Source: Rhizobium sp. PP-CC-3A-592
GTDB taxonomy: Bacteria; Pseudomonadota; Alphaproteobacteria; Rhizobiales; Rhizobiaceae
NCBI RefSeq assembly: GCF_003217095.1
Contig: NZ_QJSR01000005.1
Coordinates: 62,001-126,000, forward strand
Reading direction: 5' to 3'
Length of the DNA stretch: 64,000 nt
Position numbers and translations under genes: made by a program
The notes under the pieces: model-generated
What the model saw: only the letters and a program-made list of their open reading frames with translations
Database searches by the model: none
What the model was told of the DNA's origin: nothing
Shown: positions 1-8,828 of the stretch, in pieces
How positions within the stretch are numbered: position 1 is the stretch's first letter
Layout: each line of letters begins with the position of its first letter

Positions 1-2
1 GC

Positions 3-602
3 GATGCAGTGGGCGGACACGGCAAGCCCGCCGGGCACGGCGAGAGCGCGCCCGCGGAAGGCCACGGCGAGGCGCCGGCAGAGCATGGCGCGCCTGCCGA
101 AGGGCATGATGCGCCAGCAGCCGATGGCGAATCAGGCCACGAGGCACCGGAGAGCGAACACGCAGACGGCGAGGCCGGTGGCGAGCAGACCGCTGCGGCT
201 TCAGGCGGATGGTTCTCGACCATAACCGCCTGGATCCCCGGAATGGGCGGCGAGACCGCGCATGGGGATGGCGAAGCATCGAAGGCTGCGGAACCTGCCC
301 GGGATGGCATGTTGTCCACGGTCATGCGGCTGATCCCGGGAATGGGTGCGGACAAGGCGGAAGCGCCGGTTGCGAACGCCGATCATGCGCCCGAGACACC
401 CGAGCACGGTGCGCCCGAGCATGGAGCGCCCGAACAGGCGGTGACGGTTCCCGAGGTCGATCACGAGAAGGATACGGCGGAAACCGAGGGACATGGCAAG
501 GTTGCGGAAGACGCAGCCCATGCACCTGTCGCGACTGAGGTGGAGCACGAGGCGGCGGTACCGCATGGCGTGACGCCCGAGGAGACCGGCGCCACGCATT
601 GA
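3..602 (+). CDS. Hypothetical His/Glu/Ala/Gly-rich low-complexity protein, 5' end outside the window
   Basis: The frame is open from the first base, so this is the C-terminal ~199 residues of a longer protein. A GTG at 9 is in frame but has no clear ribosome-binding site. The sequence is acidic and rich in His, Ala, Glu and Gly, with short repeats such as PEHGA. Two copies of a hydrophobic unit ending IPGMG lie about 40 residues apart (near residues 75 and 115 of the visible part): FSTITAWIPGMG and LSTVMRLIPGMG. They could be short amphipathic helices joined by disordered linkers. I do not recognise the family. It converges on lysS with a 27-nt gap. The coding call rests on the long open frame and the repeat pattern. 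Confidence 0.6.
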   Translation, partial: DAVGGHGKPAGHGESAPAEGHGEAPAEHGAPAEGHDAPAADGESGHEAPESEHADGEAGGEQTAAASGGWFSTITAWIPGMGGETAHGDGEASKAAEPARDGMLSTVMRLIPGMGADKAEAPVANADHAPETPEHGAPEHGAPEQAVTVPEVDHEKDTAETEGHGKVAEDAAHAPVATEVEHEAAVPHGVTPEETGATH

Positions 603-629
603 TGGCGTCGATCCTGAAATAATCTCGCC

Positions 630-2120
630 TCAGTCTGCCTTGCGGCGGGCCGGGAAGAGGATGACGTCGCGGATCGACGGGGCGTTGGTCAACAGCATCA
701 CCAGGCGATCGACGCCGATGCCGAGACCGCCTGCGGGCGGCATGCCCTGGTCGATCGCGTCGAGAAAGTCGTCGTCGAGCTGCTTTTCCTTCTCGCCGCG
801 GGCATGGGCCTGCTCGAGCTGCTCCACCATGCGGCGGCGCTGTTCTTCCGGATCGTTGAGTTCCGAGAAGGCGTTGCCGACTTCCCAGGCATTGCAATAG
901 GTCTCGAAGCGTTCGACCAGACGCGGCTCGCCGGGCACTTCCTTGGCAAAGGGCGAGATGTCCTTGGGGAAATGCGTGACGTGGCTCGGCTGGATCAGCG
1001 TGCCCTCGACCTTCTCCTCGAAGATGAAGGCGAGGCATTCGCCCCAGGTCCAGTCCTTCTCGATCTCGAAGCCGGCCGCCTTGGCGGCGGCGCGCGCCTC
1101 CTCGTCGGTCTTGATGGCGAGGAAATCGATGCCGGTAACTTGCTTGACGGCATCCGGCATGGGGACGCGCTTGAACGGTCCGGCAAACGACAGCGTCTTG
1201 TCGCCGAATGTCACCTCGGTCGAGCCGTGAATGGCCATCGCGAGCGAGGAGAACAGGCGCTCGACGAGGTCCATGATGTCCTCGTAATCGGCATAGGCCC
1301 AGTAGCACTCCATCATCGTGAACTCGGGATTGTGCCGGGTGGAGACGCCTTCGTTGCGGAAGTTGCGGTTGACCTCAAACACCTTGTCGGCGAGGCCCGA
1401 GACCAGCGTGCGCTTCAGGAACAGTTCCGGCGCGATGCGCAGATACATGTCGAGCTTCAGCGTGTTGTGGTGCGTCTTGAAGGGCTCGGCGGTCGCGCCG
1501 CCATAGACGGAATGCAGCATGGGGGTCTCGACCTCCATGAAGCCGTCTTCTTCCATGAATCGGCGGATGCCGGAGATGATGCGGGCGCGCTGCTGGAAGC
1601 GGAGTTTCGAGTCCTCGTTGGTGAGAATGTCGAGGTGCCGCTTGCGGTAGCGCAGTTCGATATCCGACAGGCCGTGCCACTTCTCCGGCATCGGCAGCAG
1701 CGCCTTGGTCAGCATGGTGATCTCTTGCGCATTGATCGTCAGTTCGCCGCGCTTGGTGCGGCGCACGATGCCGGTGACGCCGATGATGTCGCCGATATCG
1801 ACCATCGGCAGCAGCGCGCGGGCTTCTTCGGGCGTCGTGTCCTTGTGCGAGAAGATCTGGATCTTAGCCCCGGCATCGCGGATGTCCATGAACATGCCGG
1901 AATTGCGCGACGAGAAGACGCGGCCGGCAACGGTGACCACATCCTCGGTCACGGCGTCCGCCTCCAGCCCTTCGTATTTCTCGGCAAGCTTACCGTTGGT
2001 GATCGTCCGGTGAAAATGCGCGGGGTAGACATCGCCGATCTGCTCGCGCAGCAGCTTCAGCTTCTGGGCGCGGACTTCGGTGACGTCGGATGAGAGGGCG
2101 GTGTCAAGCTTTTCGGTCAT
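630..2120 (-). CDS. lysS: Lysyl-tRNA synthetase, class II
   Basis: Charges tRNA-Lys with lysine in the cytoplasm. It has 496 residues, normal for bacterial class II LysS. An OB-fold anticodon-binding domain covers about residues 60-140. The class II catalytic core follows: motif 1 near 188-202 (FMEVETPML), motif 2 near 253-270 (FRNEGVSTRHNPEF) and motif 3 near 468-476 (GLGIGVDRL). The ATG at 2120 precedes the conserved N-terminal helix. The gene lies 200 bp downstream of gltX on the same strand with a RIME-like repeat between, so the two synthetase genes may share a transcript. Family assignment is secure. Confidence 0.96.
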   Translation of the reverse strand: MTEKLDTALSSDVTEVRAQKLKLLREQIGDVYPAHFHRTITNGKLAEKYEGLEADAVTEDVVTVAGRVFSSRNSGMFMDIRDAGAKIQIFSHKDTTPEEARALLPMVDIGDIIGVTGIVRRTKRGELTINAQEITMLTKALLPMPEKWHGLSDIELRYRKRHLDILTNEDSKLRFQQRARIISGIRRFMEEDGFMEVETPMLHSVYGGATAEPFKTHHNTLKLDMYLRIAPELFLKRTLVSGLADKVFEVNRNFRNEGVSTRHNPEFTMMECYWAYADYEDIMDLVERLFSSLAMAIHGSTEVTFGDKTLSFAGPFKRVPMPDAVKQVTGIDFLAIKTDEEARAAAKAAGFEIEKDWTWGECLAFIFEEKVEGTLIQPSHVTHFPKDISPFAKEVPGEPRLVERFETYCNAWEVGNAFSELNDPEEQRRRMVEQLEQAHARGEKEKQLDDDFLDAIDQGMPPAGGLGIGVDRLVMLLTNAPSIRDVILFPARRKAD

Positions 2121-2190
2121 GGTTGCCTGTCCTGTGGCGGCGGGGCCGCGAAATGGTTCGATCTGGTAACGATCTGTGGCGGGTGTGGCT

Positions 2191-2304
2191 GCCCCTCACC
2201 CTAGCCCTCTCCCCGCGGGCGGGGAGAGGGGACGTGCCCGACGGCCGCTCCGAGTCCCTTCTCCCCGCAAGCGGGGAGAAGGTGCCGGCAGGCGGATGAG
2301 GGGC
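2191..2304. repeat. RIME-like intergenic mosaic element with two palindromes
   Basis: The 114-bp element is bounded by inverted ends gcccctca (2191-2198) and tgaggggc (2297-2304). It contains two near-perfect 26-bp palindromes at 2205-2230 and 2257-2282, both built around ctccccgc/gcggggag. Size, outer ends and two internal palindromes match the rhizobial RIME1 element (about 108 bp, two palindromes) as I remember it. It lies between gltX and lysS and could form two stable hairpins in a shared transcript. Confidence 0.8.
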
Positions 2305-2320
2305 CGCCATCCCCCAGATG

Positions 2321-3781
2321 TTATTTTCCTGCGCTCGCCGCCATCGCCGCAACCACCTGGCCCGCGACCTTCAGGCGCTGGCGCACAACGGAGCGGCCGA
2401 GGATGGCCATGCTGTCGAAAAGGGGCAGCGAGCGCGACGAGCCGGAGATGGCGATGAAGAGCGGTGCAAGCACCACCTTCAGCTTCTTGCCCATGCGGTC
2501 GGAACTGGCGCGCAGTTCGGCTTCCACGGATTCAGCGTTCCACTCGATGATGGTTTCGAGATCGGGCTGCACCGTCTTGAAAATTTCGACCAGCTCTTCC
2601 GGCGCGGTCTTCACCTTGGCGAACGACGATGCGTCGAGGCCGAGATCGGCCTTGAGCAGGAAGCCGGCGAGATCCGGCAGATCGCCGAGCTTGGAGATGC
2701 GCGACTGGGAGAGGCGCAAGCCTTCCTTAATCCGGTCGTTCTCCATGGCCCAGGCCAGCACGCGGCCGACGAACTCTTCTTCCGAAAGACCTTCCCGCAG
2801 CCAGCGGCCGTTCAGCCAGTCGAGCTTCTGGACGTCGAAGATCGCGCCCGCCTTCGACAGGTTTTCCGGATCGAAGTGCTCGGTCAGCTGGGCCATGGTC
2901 AGCATCTCCTCGCCTTCGGCGATCTGGATGAAGAACAGGCCGAGGAAGTTCATCAGCGCTTCCGGCAGGTAGCCGAGCGCGGAATAGTAGGAGATCGACG
3001 TCGGGTTCTTGCGCTTGGAGAGCTTCGACTTGTCGGCGTTGCGCATCAGCGAGAGATGCATGAACACCGGCGGCTCGAGGCCGAGATAGCGATAGAGGAG
3101 GATGTGCTTGGGAACCGAGGACAGCCATTCCTCGCCGCGCGCCACATGGGTGATGCGCATCAGGTGGTCGTCCACGACGTTTGCCATGTGATAGGTCGGC
3201 ATGCCGTCGGCCTTGAGCAGGACCTGCATGTCGACGGCATCCCACGGAATTTCGACCGGGCCGTAGACGCCGTCGACGAAGGAGCAGACGCCTTCCGTCG
3301 GGATCTTCATGCGCACGACATGGGGCTCGCCGCTTTCCACGCGGCGCGTCACTTCCTCGGCGCTCAGGTGCAGGCAGAGGCCGTCATATTTCGGCGGCTT
3401 GCCGGCGGCGCGCTGCGCCTCGCGCATTTCGGTAAGACGCTCGGACGTGCAGAAGCAGCGGAAGCCGTGGCCGGCAGCGACGATCTTCTCGACATAGGGC
3501 TTGTAGATGTCTTTGCGGTCGGACTGGCGATAGGGACCGTAGGGACCGCCGATATCGGGGCCTTCCGACCATTCGAGCCCGCACCATTTCAGCGCGTCGA
3601 GCACCTTGGTCTCGAACTCCGGGGTCGAACGCGTGGCGTCCGTGTCCTCGATCCGCAGGATGAAGGTGCCGTTGTTCTTCTTGGCGAAGAGATAGTTGAA
3701 CAGCGCGATATAGGCCGTGCCGACATGCGGCTCGCCGGTGGGGGAGGGGGCAATGCGCACCCGGACTGGTGTGTCTGTCAT
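2321..3781 (-). CDS. gltX: Glutamyl-tRNA synthetase
   Basis: Class I synthetase that attaches glutamate to tRNA-Glu. In many Alphaproteobacteria it also forms Glu-tRNA-Gln for later amidation. It has 486 residues, the usual size. The HIGH-type motif is at residues 12-22 (PSPTGEPHVGT) and the KMSKS-type loop at 253-257 (KLSKR). The anticodon-binding region is the C-terminal third. The ATG at 3781 places the HIGH motif at the expected distance from the N-terminus. It lies upstream of lysS on the same strand. Alphaproteobacteria often carry two gltX copies, and I cannot tell which one this is. Confidence 0.95.
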   Translation of the reverse strand: MTDTPVRVRIAPSPTGEPHVGTAYIALFNYLFAKKNNGTFILRIEDTDATRSTPEFETKVLDALKWCGLEWSEGPDIGGPYGPYRQSDRKDIYKPYVEKIVAAGHGFRCFCTSERLTEMREAQRAAGKPPKYDGLCLHLSAEEVTRRVESGEPHVVRMKIPTEGVCSFVDGVYGPVEIPWDAVDMQVLLKADGMPTYHMANVVDDHLMRITHVARGEEWLSSVPKHILLYRYLGLEPPVFMHLSLMRNADKSKLSKRKNPTSISYYSALGYLPEALMNFLGLFFIQIAEGEEMLTMAQLTEHFDPENLSKAGAIFDVQKLDWLNGRWLREGLSEEEFVGRVLAWAMENDRIKEGLRLSQSRISKLGDLPDLAGFLLKADLGLDASSFAKVKTAPEELVEIFKTVQPDLETIIEWNAESVEAELRASSDRMGKKLKVVLAPLFIAISGSSRSLPLFDSMAILGRSVVRQRLKVAGQVVAAMAASAGK

Positions 3782-3974
3782 GATCTCGGCCTGTTGGCGT
3801 GCTGCTGGCGTTTCCGGGCAAGCGCCGCCGCACCGGCCCAGGCCCTCGAAGGCGGAGACGCGCGGCCACGCGCCTTGCGGGGCGGCCGGGCGTCCTCAAT
3901 CGCGGGCGTGAGACCATATTCCCCGGCGCGCGTCAAGGCGGAGGCGGTGCGCGGCAGGTCTTGGCATAGAGGAT

Positions 3975-4002
3975 AAGGGCCCGGCATGGCGGCCGGGCCC
4001 TT
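3975..4002. terminator. GC-rich hairpin terminator, probably bidirectional
   Basis: An 11-bp perfect stem, aagggcccggc at 3975-3985 and gccgggccctt at 3992-4002, encloses a 6-nt loop. It lies 12 bp past the minus-strand terC stop. A/T bases at both stem ends give short U tracts in either direction. Confidence 0.7.
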
Positions 4003-4014
4003 TCGTTCAGACGA

Positions 4015-4794
4015 TCAATGCTGCGTCGGCGTCACGCCGCCGTTTGCGGCGCGCTCCCGCTCGCGCTTGCGGCGCGTGAACATGTTGAGCGCCTCGACGC
4101 TGGCCGAAAAGGCCATGGCGGCGTAGATGTAGCCCTTGGGGACGTGGACGCCGAAGCCTTCGACGATCAGCGTGCCACCGATCATCAGCAGGAAGGCGAG
4201 GGCCAGCATGACGATGGTCGGGTTCTTCTCGATGAAGTTGGCGAGCGGCGTCGCGGCGAGCAACATGACCGTGACGGCGGTGATGACGGCGATGAACATG
4301 ATCGGCACGTGCGGTGTCATACCGACGGCGGTGATGATGCTGTCGATCGAGAAGACGAGGTCGAGGATCAGAATCTGGCCGATCGCCGCACCGAAGGTCA
4401 TCTTCACGACGTTCTTGCCGGCGCCCACGAGGTCTTCCTTGTGGTCCTGAACGTCGACCGAATGGTGGATTTCCTTCGTGGCCTTCCAGACGAGGAAGAT
4501 ACCACCGGCGATCAGGATCAGGTCCTTGCCGGAGAAGCCCATGCCGGCGATCGTGAACAGGTCGGAATCGAGCTTGACGATCCACGCGATGGCGAAGAGC
4601 AAGCCGAGGCGCATGATGAGAGCCAGGCCGATACCGATCTTGCGGGCCCTGTCGCGATGCTCCGGGGGCAGCTTGTTCGTCAGGATGGAGATGAAGATCA
4701 GGTTGTCGATGCCGAGCACGACTTCCATGACGACGAGCGTGATAAGCGCAATCCAGGCGGCTGGGTCTTGCATGAGCAGCAGGAATTCCTGCAT
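4015..4794 (-). CDS. TerC-family integral membrane protein
   Basis: A 259-residue polytopic inner-membrane protein of the TerC/Alx/YkoY family. Members are linked to tellurite resistance, Mn2+ export and alkaline or metal stress. About seven hydrophobic segments are visible. Two carry the family's acidic signature: GIDNLIF near residues 29-34 and FSIDSII near 145-151. The C-terminus is short and basic. A hairpin-rich leader precedes the gene and a strong hairpin follows it, so it is probably monocistronic. Whether it exports Mn2+ cannot be told from sequence. Confidence 0.9.
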   Translation of the reverse strand: MQEFLLLMQDPAAWIALITLVVMEVVLGIDNLIFISILTNKLPPEHRDRARKIGIGLALIMRLGLLFAIAWIVKLDSDLFTIAGMGFSGKDLILIAGGIFLVWKATKEIHHSVDVQDHKEDLVGAGKNVVKMTFGAAIGQILILDLVFSIDSIITAVGMTPHVPIMFIAVITAVTVMLLAATPLANFIEKNPTIVMLALAFLLMIGGTLIVEGFGVHVPKGYIYAAMAFSASVEALNMFTRRKRERERAANGGVTPTQH

Positions 4795-4822
4795 CGGGGC
4801 GGGTCCTTCTTCGATAGGAATG

Positions 4823-4865
4823 GCCTCTTTGAGAGGCTGATACGGGATGCCTGCGGCGTGCAGGC
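4823..4865 (-). promoter_or_regulatory. Structured leader upstream of terC, candidate terC/Mn-type regulatory RNA
   Basis: On the minus strand two short hairpins lie 28-71 nt before the terC start. One has a 6-bp perfect stem (4849-4854 with 4860-4865, loop ggcgt). The other is at 4823-4837. TerC-family genes are often controlled by leader RNAs such as the yybP-ykoY Mn2+ riboswitch, and a separate terC motif has been proposed in Alphaproteobacteria. I cannot align this leader to either consensus by eye, so it is only a candidate. Confidence 0.35.
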
Positions 4866-4947
4866 GTCAACGTTCCCCATGTAAAGGCAAATCGCCACAC
4901 GACAAGTCGCCCGGCGTGCGCCAAACCCGTCCCGACGTCACATTACT

Positions 4948-5679
4948 TCACGTTTTCGCGATATAGAACGTCAGGAACATCGCAATGGCCGAACGAACCG
5001 TCCGGTCGATCTCGTCCGCGTCTGGCGGAACGGGCAGCCAGCCGAACAGACGGCGCTTGAAAAGGCCGGGCATGCAGAGCTCGATGAACTGCCGCGCGGC
5101 GAGATCCGTATCCTCGATCTCCAGCTGTCCCTCTTCGATCTTGCTTTCAAGATAGGTCTTCAGGATCGAATAACCGTTTTCCGGCGAGGCCGAGAAGAAG
5201 CGCTGGCAGAGTGCCGGCATGCGCTCGCTGACGCTCAGCACCATCTTCATGCCGCGGACAGTCGAGTCCGAGCATATATGGGTGACGAACGTTACGCCGA
5301 AATCCTGCAGGACGGCATCGACAGGCCCGTGATTGCTCTGCAGAACATGCTTCATACTGGCGACCACCTTGGCACGCTCGCGCTCGATCATGGCCGCAAA
5401 CAGGTCCTCCTTGCCGCCGAAGTAGACGTAGATCGTGCCTTTGGAGACGCCGGCTTCGCGGGTGATGTCGTTCATGCTGGCGGCATCGAAGCCGACGGCC
5501 ATGAAGACGCGCTTGGCGCCGTCGATGATCTGATCACGTTTGACCGGATCCTCGCCCGCCACCCGTCGGCCACCCGTCCCGGCATCCGCCATGGACGCGC
5601 CGGGCTGCAGCGCTTCGGTGACGGGAGCATCGGCCTTAACGGTTATCGTCGGGGCATCGGCTCGCTGCAGCGCAGGCAT
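4948..5679 (-). CDS. TetR/AcrR-family transcriptional repressor of the adjacent efflux genes
   Basis: A 243-residue TetR-type regulator. The N-terminal ~45 residues are a Pro/Ala-rich extension. The DNA-binding HTH follows at about 69-88 (ITREAGVSKGTIYVYF). The rest is the variable all-helical ligand-binding domain, with a C-terminal region like the AcrR_C group. The ATG at 5679 has a gggaga ribosome-binding site 6-7 nt upstream. An internal Met at residue 30 is a weaker alternative. It is transcribed divergently from the EmrA-like gene. Two matching palindromes between the genes are the likely operators, so it probably represses the pump and itself until a drug binds. Confidence 0.9.
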   Translation of the reverse strand: MPALQRADAPTITVKADAPVTEALQPGASMADAGTGGRRVAGEDPVKRDQIIDGAKRVFMAVGFDAASMNDITREAGVSKGTIYVYFGGKEDLFAAMIERERAKVVASMKHVLQSNHGPVDAVLQDFGVTFVTHICSDSTVRGMKMVLSVSERMPALCQRFFSASPENGYSILKTYLESKIEEGQLEIEDTDLAARQFIELCMPGLFKRRLFGWLPVPPDADEIDRTVRSAIAMFLTFYIAKT

Positions 5680-5702
5680 CGCATTCTCCCATCATTAACT
5701 TT

Positions 5703-5720
5703 TCGAACCGAGCGGTTCGA
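5703..5720. promoter_or_regulatory. Palindromic operator 1 for the TetR regulator
   Basis: An 18-bp perfect palindrome, tcgaaccgagcggttcga, 24 bp from the TetR start. It matches a second copy at 5759-5776 at 15 of 18 positions. Twin palindromes between a tetR gene and a divergent efflux operon are the usual arrangement for autoregulation plus target repression. Confidence 0.75.
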
Positions 5721-5758
5721 TTTCGCTTGATATGCGGGATGGACTTGCCTATGTCAAA

Positions 5759-5776
5759 TCGAACTGAGCGGTTCAG
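5759..5776. promoter_or_regulatory. Palindromic operator 2 for the TetR regulator
   Basis: The 18-bp sequence tcgaactgagcggttcag repeats the core gaac-N-gagcggttc of the first site. It lies 56 bp away, about five helical turns, so both sites would face the same side of the DNA. It is 48 bp upstream of the EmrA-like start and likely overlaps that promoter. Confidence 0.7.
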
Positions 5777-5824
5777 TTTGCTTTTCTTACTATTTTTTCG
5801 GGCCAATTTTCGGGGACGTCGACC

Positions 5825-7039
5825 ATGGCAGGTTCCAGCAAGACATCGGCAGCGCATGTGCGGCCGGTGGGTGAGGATTTCGACACGGCGGATGGTGCGC
5901 CCACGGCCCGGGCCGAGGATGCGCCTGCCGCCGTCGCGCCCATCGCCGCACCCGCTCCGGATGCACAGGCAAAACAGCCGAAGCGCCGTCGTCTGGTTGT
6001 GCCCATCATCGGCCTTGCCGTTCTCGGGGCTGCGGGTTGGTTCGGCTATGAGTGGTGGACCAATGGCCGCTTCATGATCTCGACCGACGACGCCTATATC
6101 GAAGGTGACCTGACGTCGATCGCGCCGAAGGTTTCCGGCTATGTCGAGACGGTGAACGTCGTCGCCAACCAGCGGGTGAAGGCGGGCGATCCGCTGGTTA
6201 CGCTCGACAATGGCGACTACCGGATCGCCGCCGATCAGGCGCAGGCCCAGATCGAAACCGAAAAACTGTCTCTTGCGCGGTTCGATGCGCAGATCGCCGG
6301 TGCGCAGGCGAGCCTGCTTCAAGCCCGAGCGCAGAAGACCGCCTTGGAAGCGACCGTGCGCGGGGCCGAAATCACGCAGAAGCGTGCCAGTGACCTCCAG
6401 TCGAAGGCCGTGGGTTCGGTCGCTTCCCTCGATAGCGCCAATGTGTCGCTGGACCAGGCGCGGGCCAACGTGCTCGCAGCCGATGCGACGATCGCGGCGG
6501 CTGCCGCCAACGTCTCGGTGCTTCAAGCCCAGCGCGCCGAGGCCGAGAGCACGATCCGCTCGCTGGAGCTGTCGCGCGACAAGGCCCAGCGCGATCTCGC
6601 CTTTACGGTCCTCAAAGCCCCTTATGACGGCGTCGTCGGCAATCTCGCGGTTCAGGATGGGGATCTCGTCTCCGCCGGCCAGCGTCTTGCGGCCCTCGTG
6701 CCGGTGAACAAGCTTTACATCGATGCGAACTTCAAGGAGACGCAGATCGCCGGTCTCGTGCCGGGCTCCAAGGTGAAGGTGCATGTGGATGCCTATGACG
6801 ACAAGCCGATCGAGGCGACCGTCGAGTCCATCGCGCCGGCCTCCGGTTCCGTCTTCTCGCTGCTGCCACCGGAAAACGCGACGGGCAATTTCACCAAGGT
6901 CATCCAGCGCGTGCCGGTGCGTATCGCCCTGCCGCAGGATGTGCTCGACAGCGGGCGCCTGCAGGCCGGCCTGAGCGTCGTTGTCGATGTGGACACGCGC
7001 ACCGCGCCGCAGACGACCGACACGGCCGCGGCGCGGTAA
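5825..7039 (+). CDS. EmrA/HlyD-family membrane fusion protein of a multidrug efflux system
   Basis: The periplasmic adaptor that links an inner-membrane pump to an outer-membrane channel. It has 404 residues. A ~55-residue Pro/Ala-rich cytoplasmic tail is followed by one membrane helix at about 57-75. A first lipoyl/barrel-sandwich half follows (SGYVETVNVVANQRVKAGD near 105). A long Ala/Gln-rich coiled-coil hairpin spans about 140-260, then the second lipoyl half (APYDGVVGNLAVQDGDLVSAG) and a beta-barrel. The EmrB-like transporter lies 128 bp downstream, and the divergent TetR gene with two operators lies upstream. The substrate cannot be predicted. Confidence 0.92.
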   Translation: MAGSSKTSAAHVRPVGEDFDTADGAPTARAEDAPAAVAPIAAPAPDAQAKQPKRRRLVVPIIGLAVLGAAGWFGYEWWTNGRFMISTDDAYIEGDLTSIAPKVSGYVETVNVVANQRVKAGDPLVTLDNGDYRIAADQAQAQIETEKLSLARFDAQIAGAQASLLQARAQKTALEATVRGAEITQKRASDLQSKAVGSVASLDSANVSLDQARANVLAADATIAAAAANVSVLQAQRAEAESTIRSLELSRDKAQRDLAFTVLKAPYDGVVGNLAVQDGDLVSAGQRLAALVPVNKLYIDANFKETQIAGLVPGSKVKVHVDAYDDKPIEATVESIAPASGSVFSLLPPENATGNFTKVIQRVPVRIALPQDVLDSGRLQAGLSVVVDVDTRTAPQTTDTAAAR

Positions 7040-7167
7040 CACCTCGTTTCTCCTTCTGCCCGGGCGACTGCGGCTCCGCCCCGCCGCCCGGGACGATCCT
7101 TTTCTGACGATATCGAGCGTTTTGCGGGCCTTTCGACAGGCGGCAGCGTTCGTACGGGAGCAAGCCC

Positions 7168-8793
7168 ATGGCTGCGAGTGCAACTGCGACCGCCGGCGGG
7201 CGGCCCGGCGCGATGACGGCGGGTTCCGGCTCGGGCGCCAAGGCGGGCGCGGAAGAGAAGATGGACCCGCGCCGGCTCATCGCGTTCTTCGCGATGGTGG
7301 TGGGGATGTTCATGTCGATCCTCGACATCCAGATCGTTTCCGCATCGCTCGCCGAAATTCAGGCTGGGATCTCTGCCGGCTCCGACGAGATCGGCTGGGT
7401 GCAGACGGCCTATCTCATCGCCGAAGTCATCATGATCCCGCTCTCGGGCACGCTCGCGCGCATCGTCTCCACCCGCGTGCTCTTTGCCTGCTCGGCGGCC
7501 GGCTTCACCGTTGCCAGTGCACTTGCTGCAACCGCCACGAACATCGACCAGATGATCATCTACCGCGCGCTGCAGGGCTTCATCGGCGGCGGCATGATCC
7601 CCTCCGTCTTCGCCGCGGCCTTCACCATTTTCCCGCCCTCCAAGCGCAATATCGTCTCGCCGATCATCGGCCTTATCGCGACGCTGGCGCCCACCATCGG
7701 GCCGACCGTCGGCGGCTATCTCAGCCATGCCTTTTCCTGGCATTGGCTGTTCCTCGTCAACATTCCCCCGGGGATCGTGGTGGCGATCGTTACCTGGAAC
7801 TACATCGATTTCGACAAGCCGGAGTTCAGCCTCATCAAGAAGTTCGACTGGTGGGGTCTTCTCTCCATGGGCGTGTTCCTCGGCTGCCTCGAATATGTGC
7901 TGGAGGAGGGCAATACGAATGACTGGTTCAGCGACGGCCATATCCTAATGGGCGCCGTCGCCTGCGTCGTCGCAGCCGTGGTCTTCTTCTACCGGGTGTT
8001 CACAGTCGATTTCCCAGTGGTGGACCTGCGCGCCTTCTCCAATCGGAACTTCGCCTTCGGCTCGCTCTTCTCCTTCATCATGGGCATTGGGCTTTACGGG
8101 CTCACCTATCTCTACCCGCTCTATCTCGGACAGATCCGGCATTACGATTCGCTGATGATCGGCGAGACCATGTTCGTTTCCGGTGTCGCCATGTTCTGCA
8201 CGGCGCCGATCGCCGGCATTCTCTCGGGCAAGTTCGACCCCCGCGTGCTGATGGTCATCGGCTTCGCCTCGTTCTCGAGCGGCACCTACATCATGACCAA
8301 CATCACCACGGACTGGGATTTCTACGAGCTCCTCGTGCCGCAGATCCTGCGCGGGTTCGGCATGATGATGTGCATGGTGCCGATCAACAACGTGGCGCTG
8401 GGCACGCTGGCGCCGGACAGGATCCGTGGTGCGTCGGGCGTGTTCAACCTCACCCGAAACCTCGGCGGCGCGGTGGGGCTTGCGGCGATCAATACGATTC
8501 TGACGCGACGGCAGGATGTGCATTACGCCCAGCTTTCCGAGCATGTGACCTGGAGCAACCCGGAGGCGATGGAGCAGTTGAAACAGATCGCCGGGAACTA
8601 CAACGCCCACGGCATGGACGGCGCGACGATCGCCATGAAGCAGCTCGCCGGCATCGTCCAGCGGCAGGCGTCCATCCTGTCGTTTGCCGATATCTTCGTG
8701 CTGCTGACCTGTCTGTTTGGTGCCCTGATCTTCTGCGTCCTCGTGATCCAGAAGCCGAAACCCGTGGCGCCCAGTGCCGGCGGCGGGCACTGA
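7168..8793 (+). CDS. EmrB/QacA-type MFS drug:H+ antiporter (DHA2 family)
   Basis: A 541-residue inner-membrane transporter of the 14-helix DHA2 family. Family features are visible: a first helix with SILDIQIVSASL, the export-specific motif C near residue 170 (TIGPTVGGYL followed by WHWLFLVNIPPG), and GALIFCVLVIQK at the end. A ~30-residue Gly/Ala-rich N-terminal tail precedes the first helix. The ATG at 7168 follows the weak ribosome-binding site gggag. It forms an efflux pair with the upstream membrane fusion protein. A rhizobial repeat follows the stop and may act as a terminator. Confidence 0.93.
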   Translation: MAASATATAGGRPGAMTAGSGSGAKAGAEEKMDPRRLIAFFAMVVGMFMSILDIQIVSASLAEIQAGISAGSDEIGWVQTAYLIAEVIMIPLSGTLARIVSTRVLFACSAAGFTVASALAATATNIDQMIIYRALQGFIGGGMIPSVFAAAFTIFPPSKRNIVSPIIGLIATLAPTIGPTVGGYLSHAFSWHWLFLVNIPPGIVVAIVTWNYIDFDKPEFSLIKKFDWWGLLSMGVFLGCLEYVLEEGNTNDWFSDGHILMGAVACVVAAVVFFYRVFTVDFPVVDLRAFSNRNFAFGSLFSFIMGIGLYGLTYLYPLYLGQIRHYDSLMIGETMFVSGVAMFCTAPIAGILSGKFDPRVLMVIGFASFSSGTYIMTNITTDWDFYELLVPQILRGFGMMMCMVPINNVALGTLAPDRIRGASGVFNLTRNLGGAVGLAAINTILTRRQDVHYAQLSEHVTWSNPEAMEQLKQIAGNYNAHGMDGATIAMKQLAGIVQRQASILSFADIFVLLTCLFGALIFCVLVIQKPKPVAPSAGGGH

Positions 8794-8828
8794 CAGACGC
8801 CACGCTTACCCGATCGACGCCGGCCTTA

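Noticed and set aside
2318-3976. 552-codon open frame antisense to gltX
   Set aside because: Shadow of gltX; it starts in the RIME flank and shows no family features.
7058-7115. GC-rich inverted repeat (gcccgggcg with cgcccggg) between the EmrA- and EmrB-like genes
   Set aside because: Possible hairpin but without a T run and common by chance at this GC content; not called as a terminator or attenuator.
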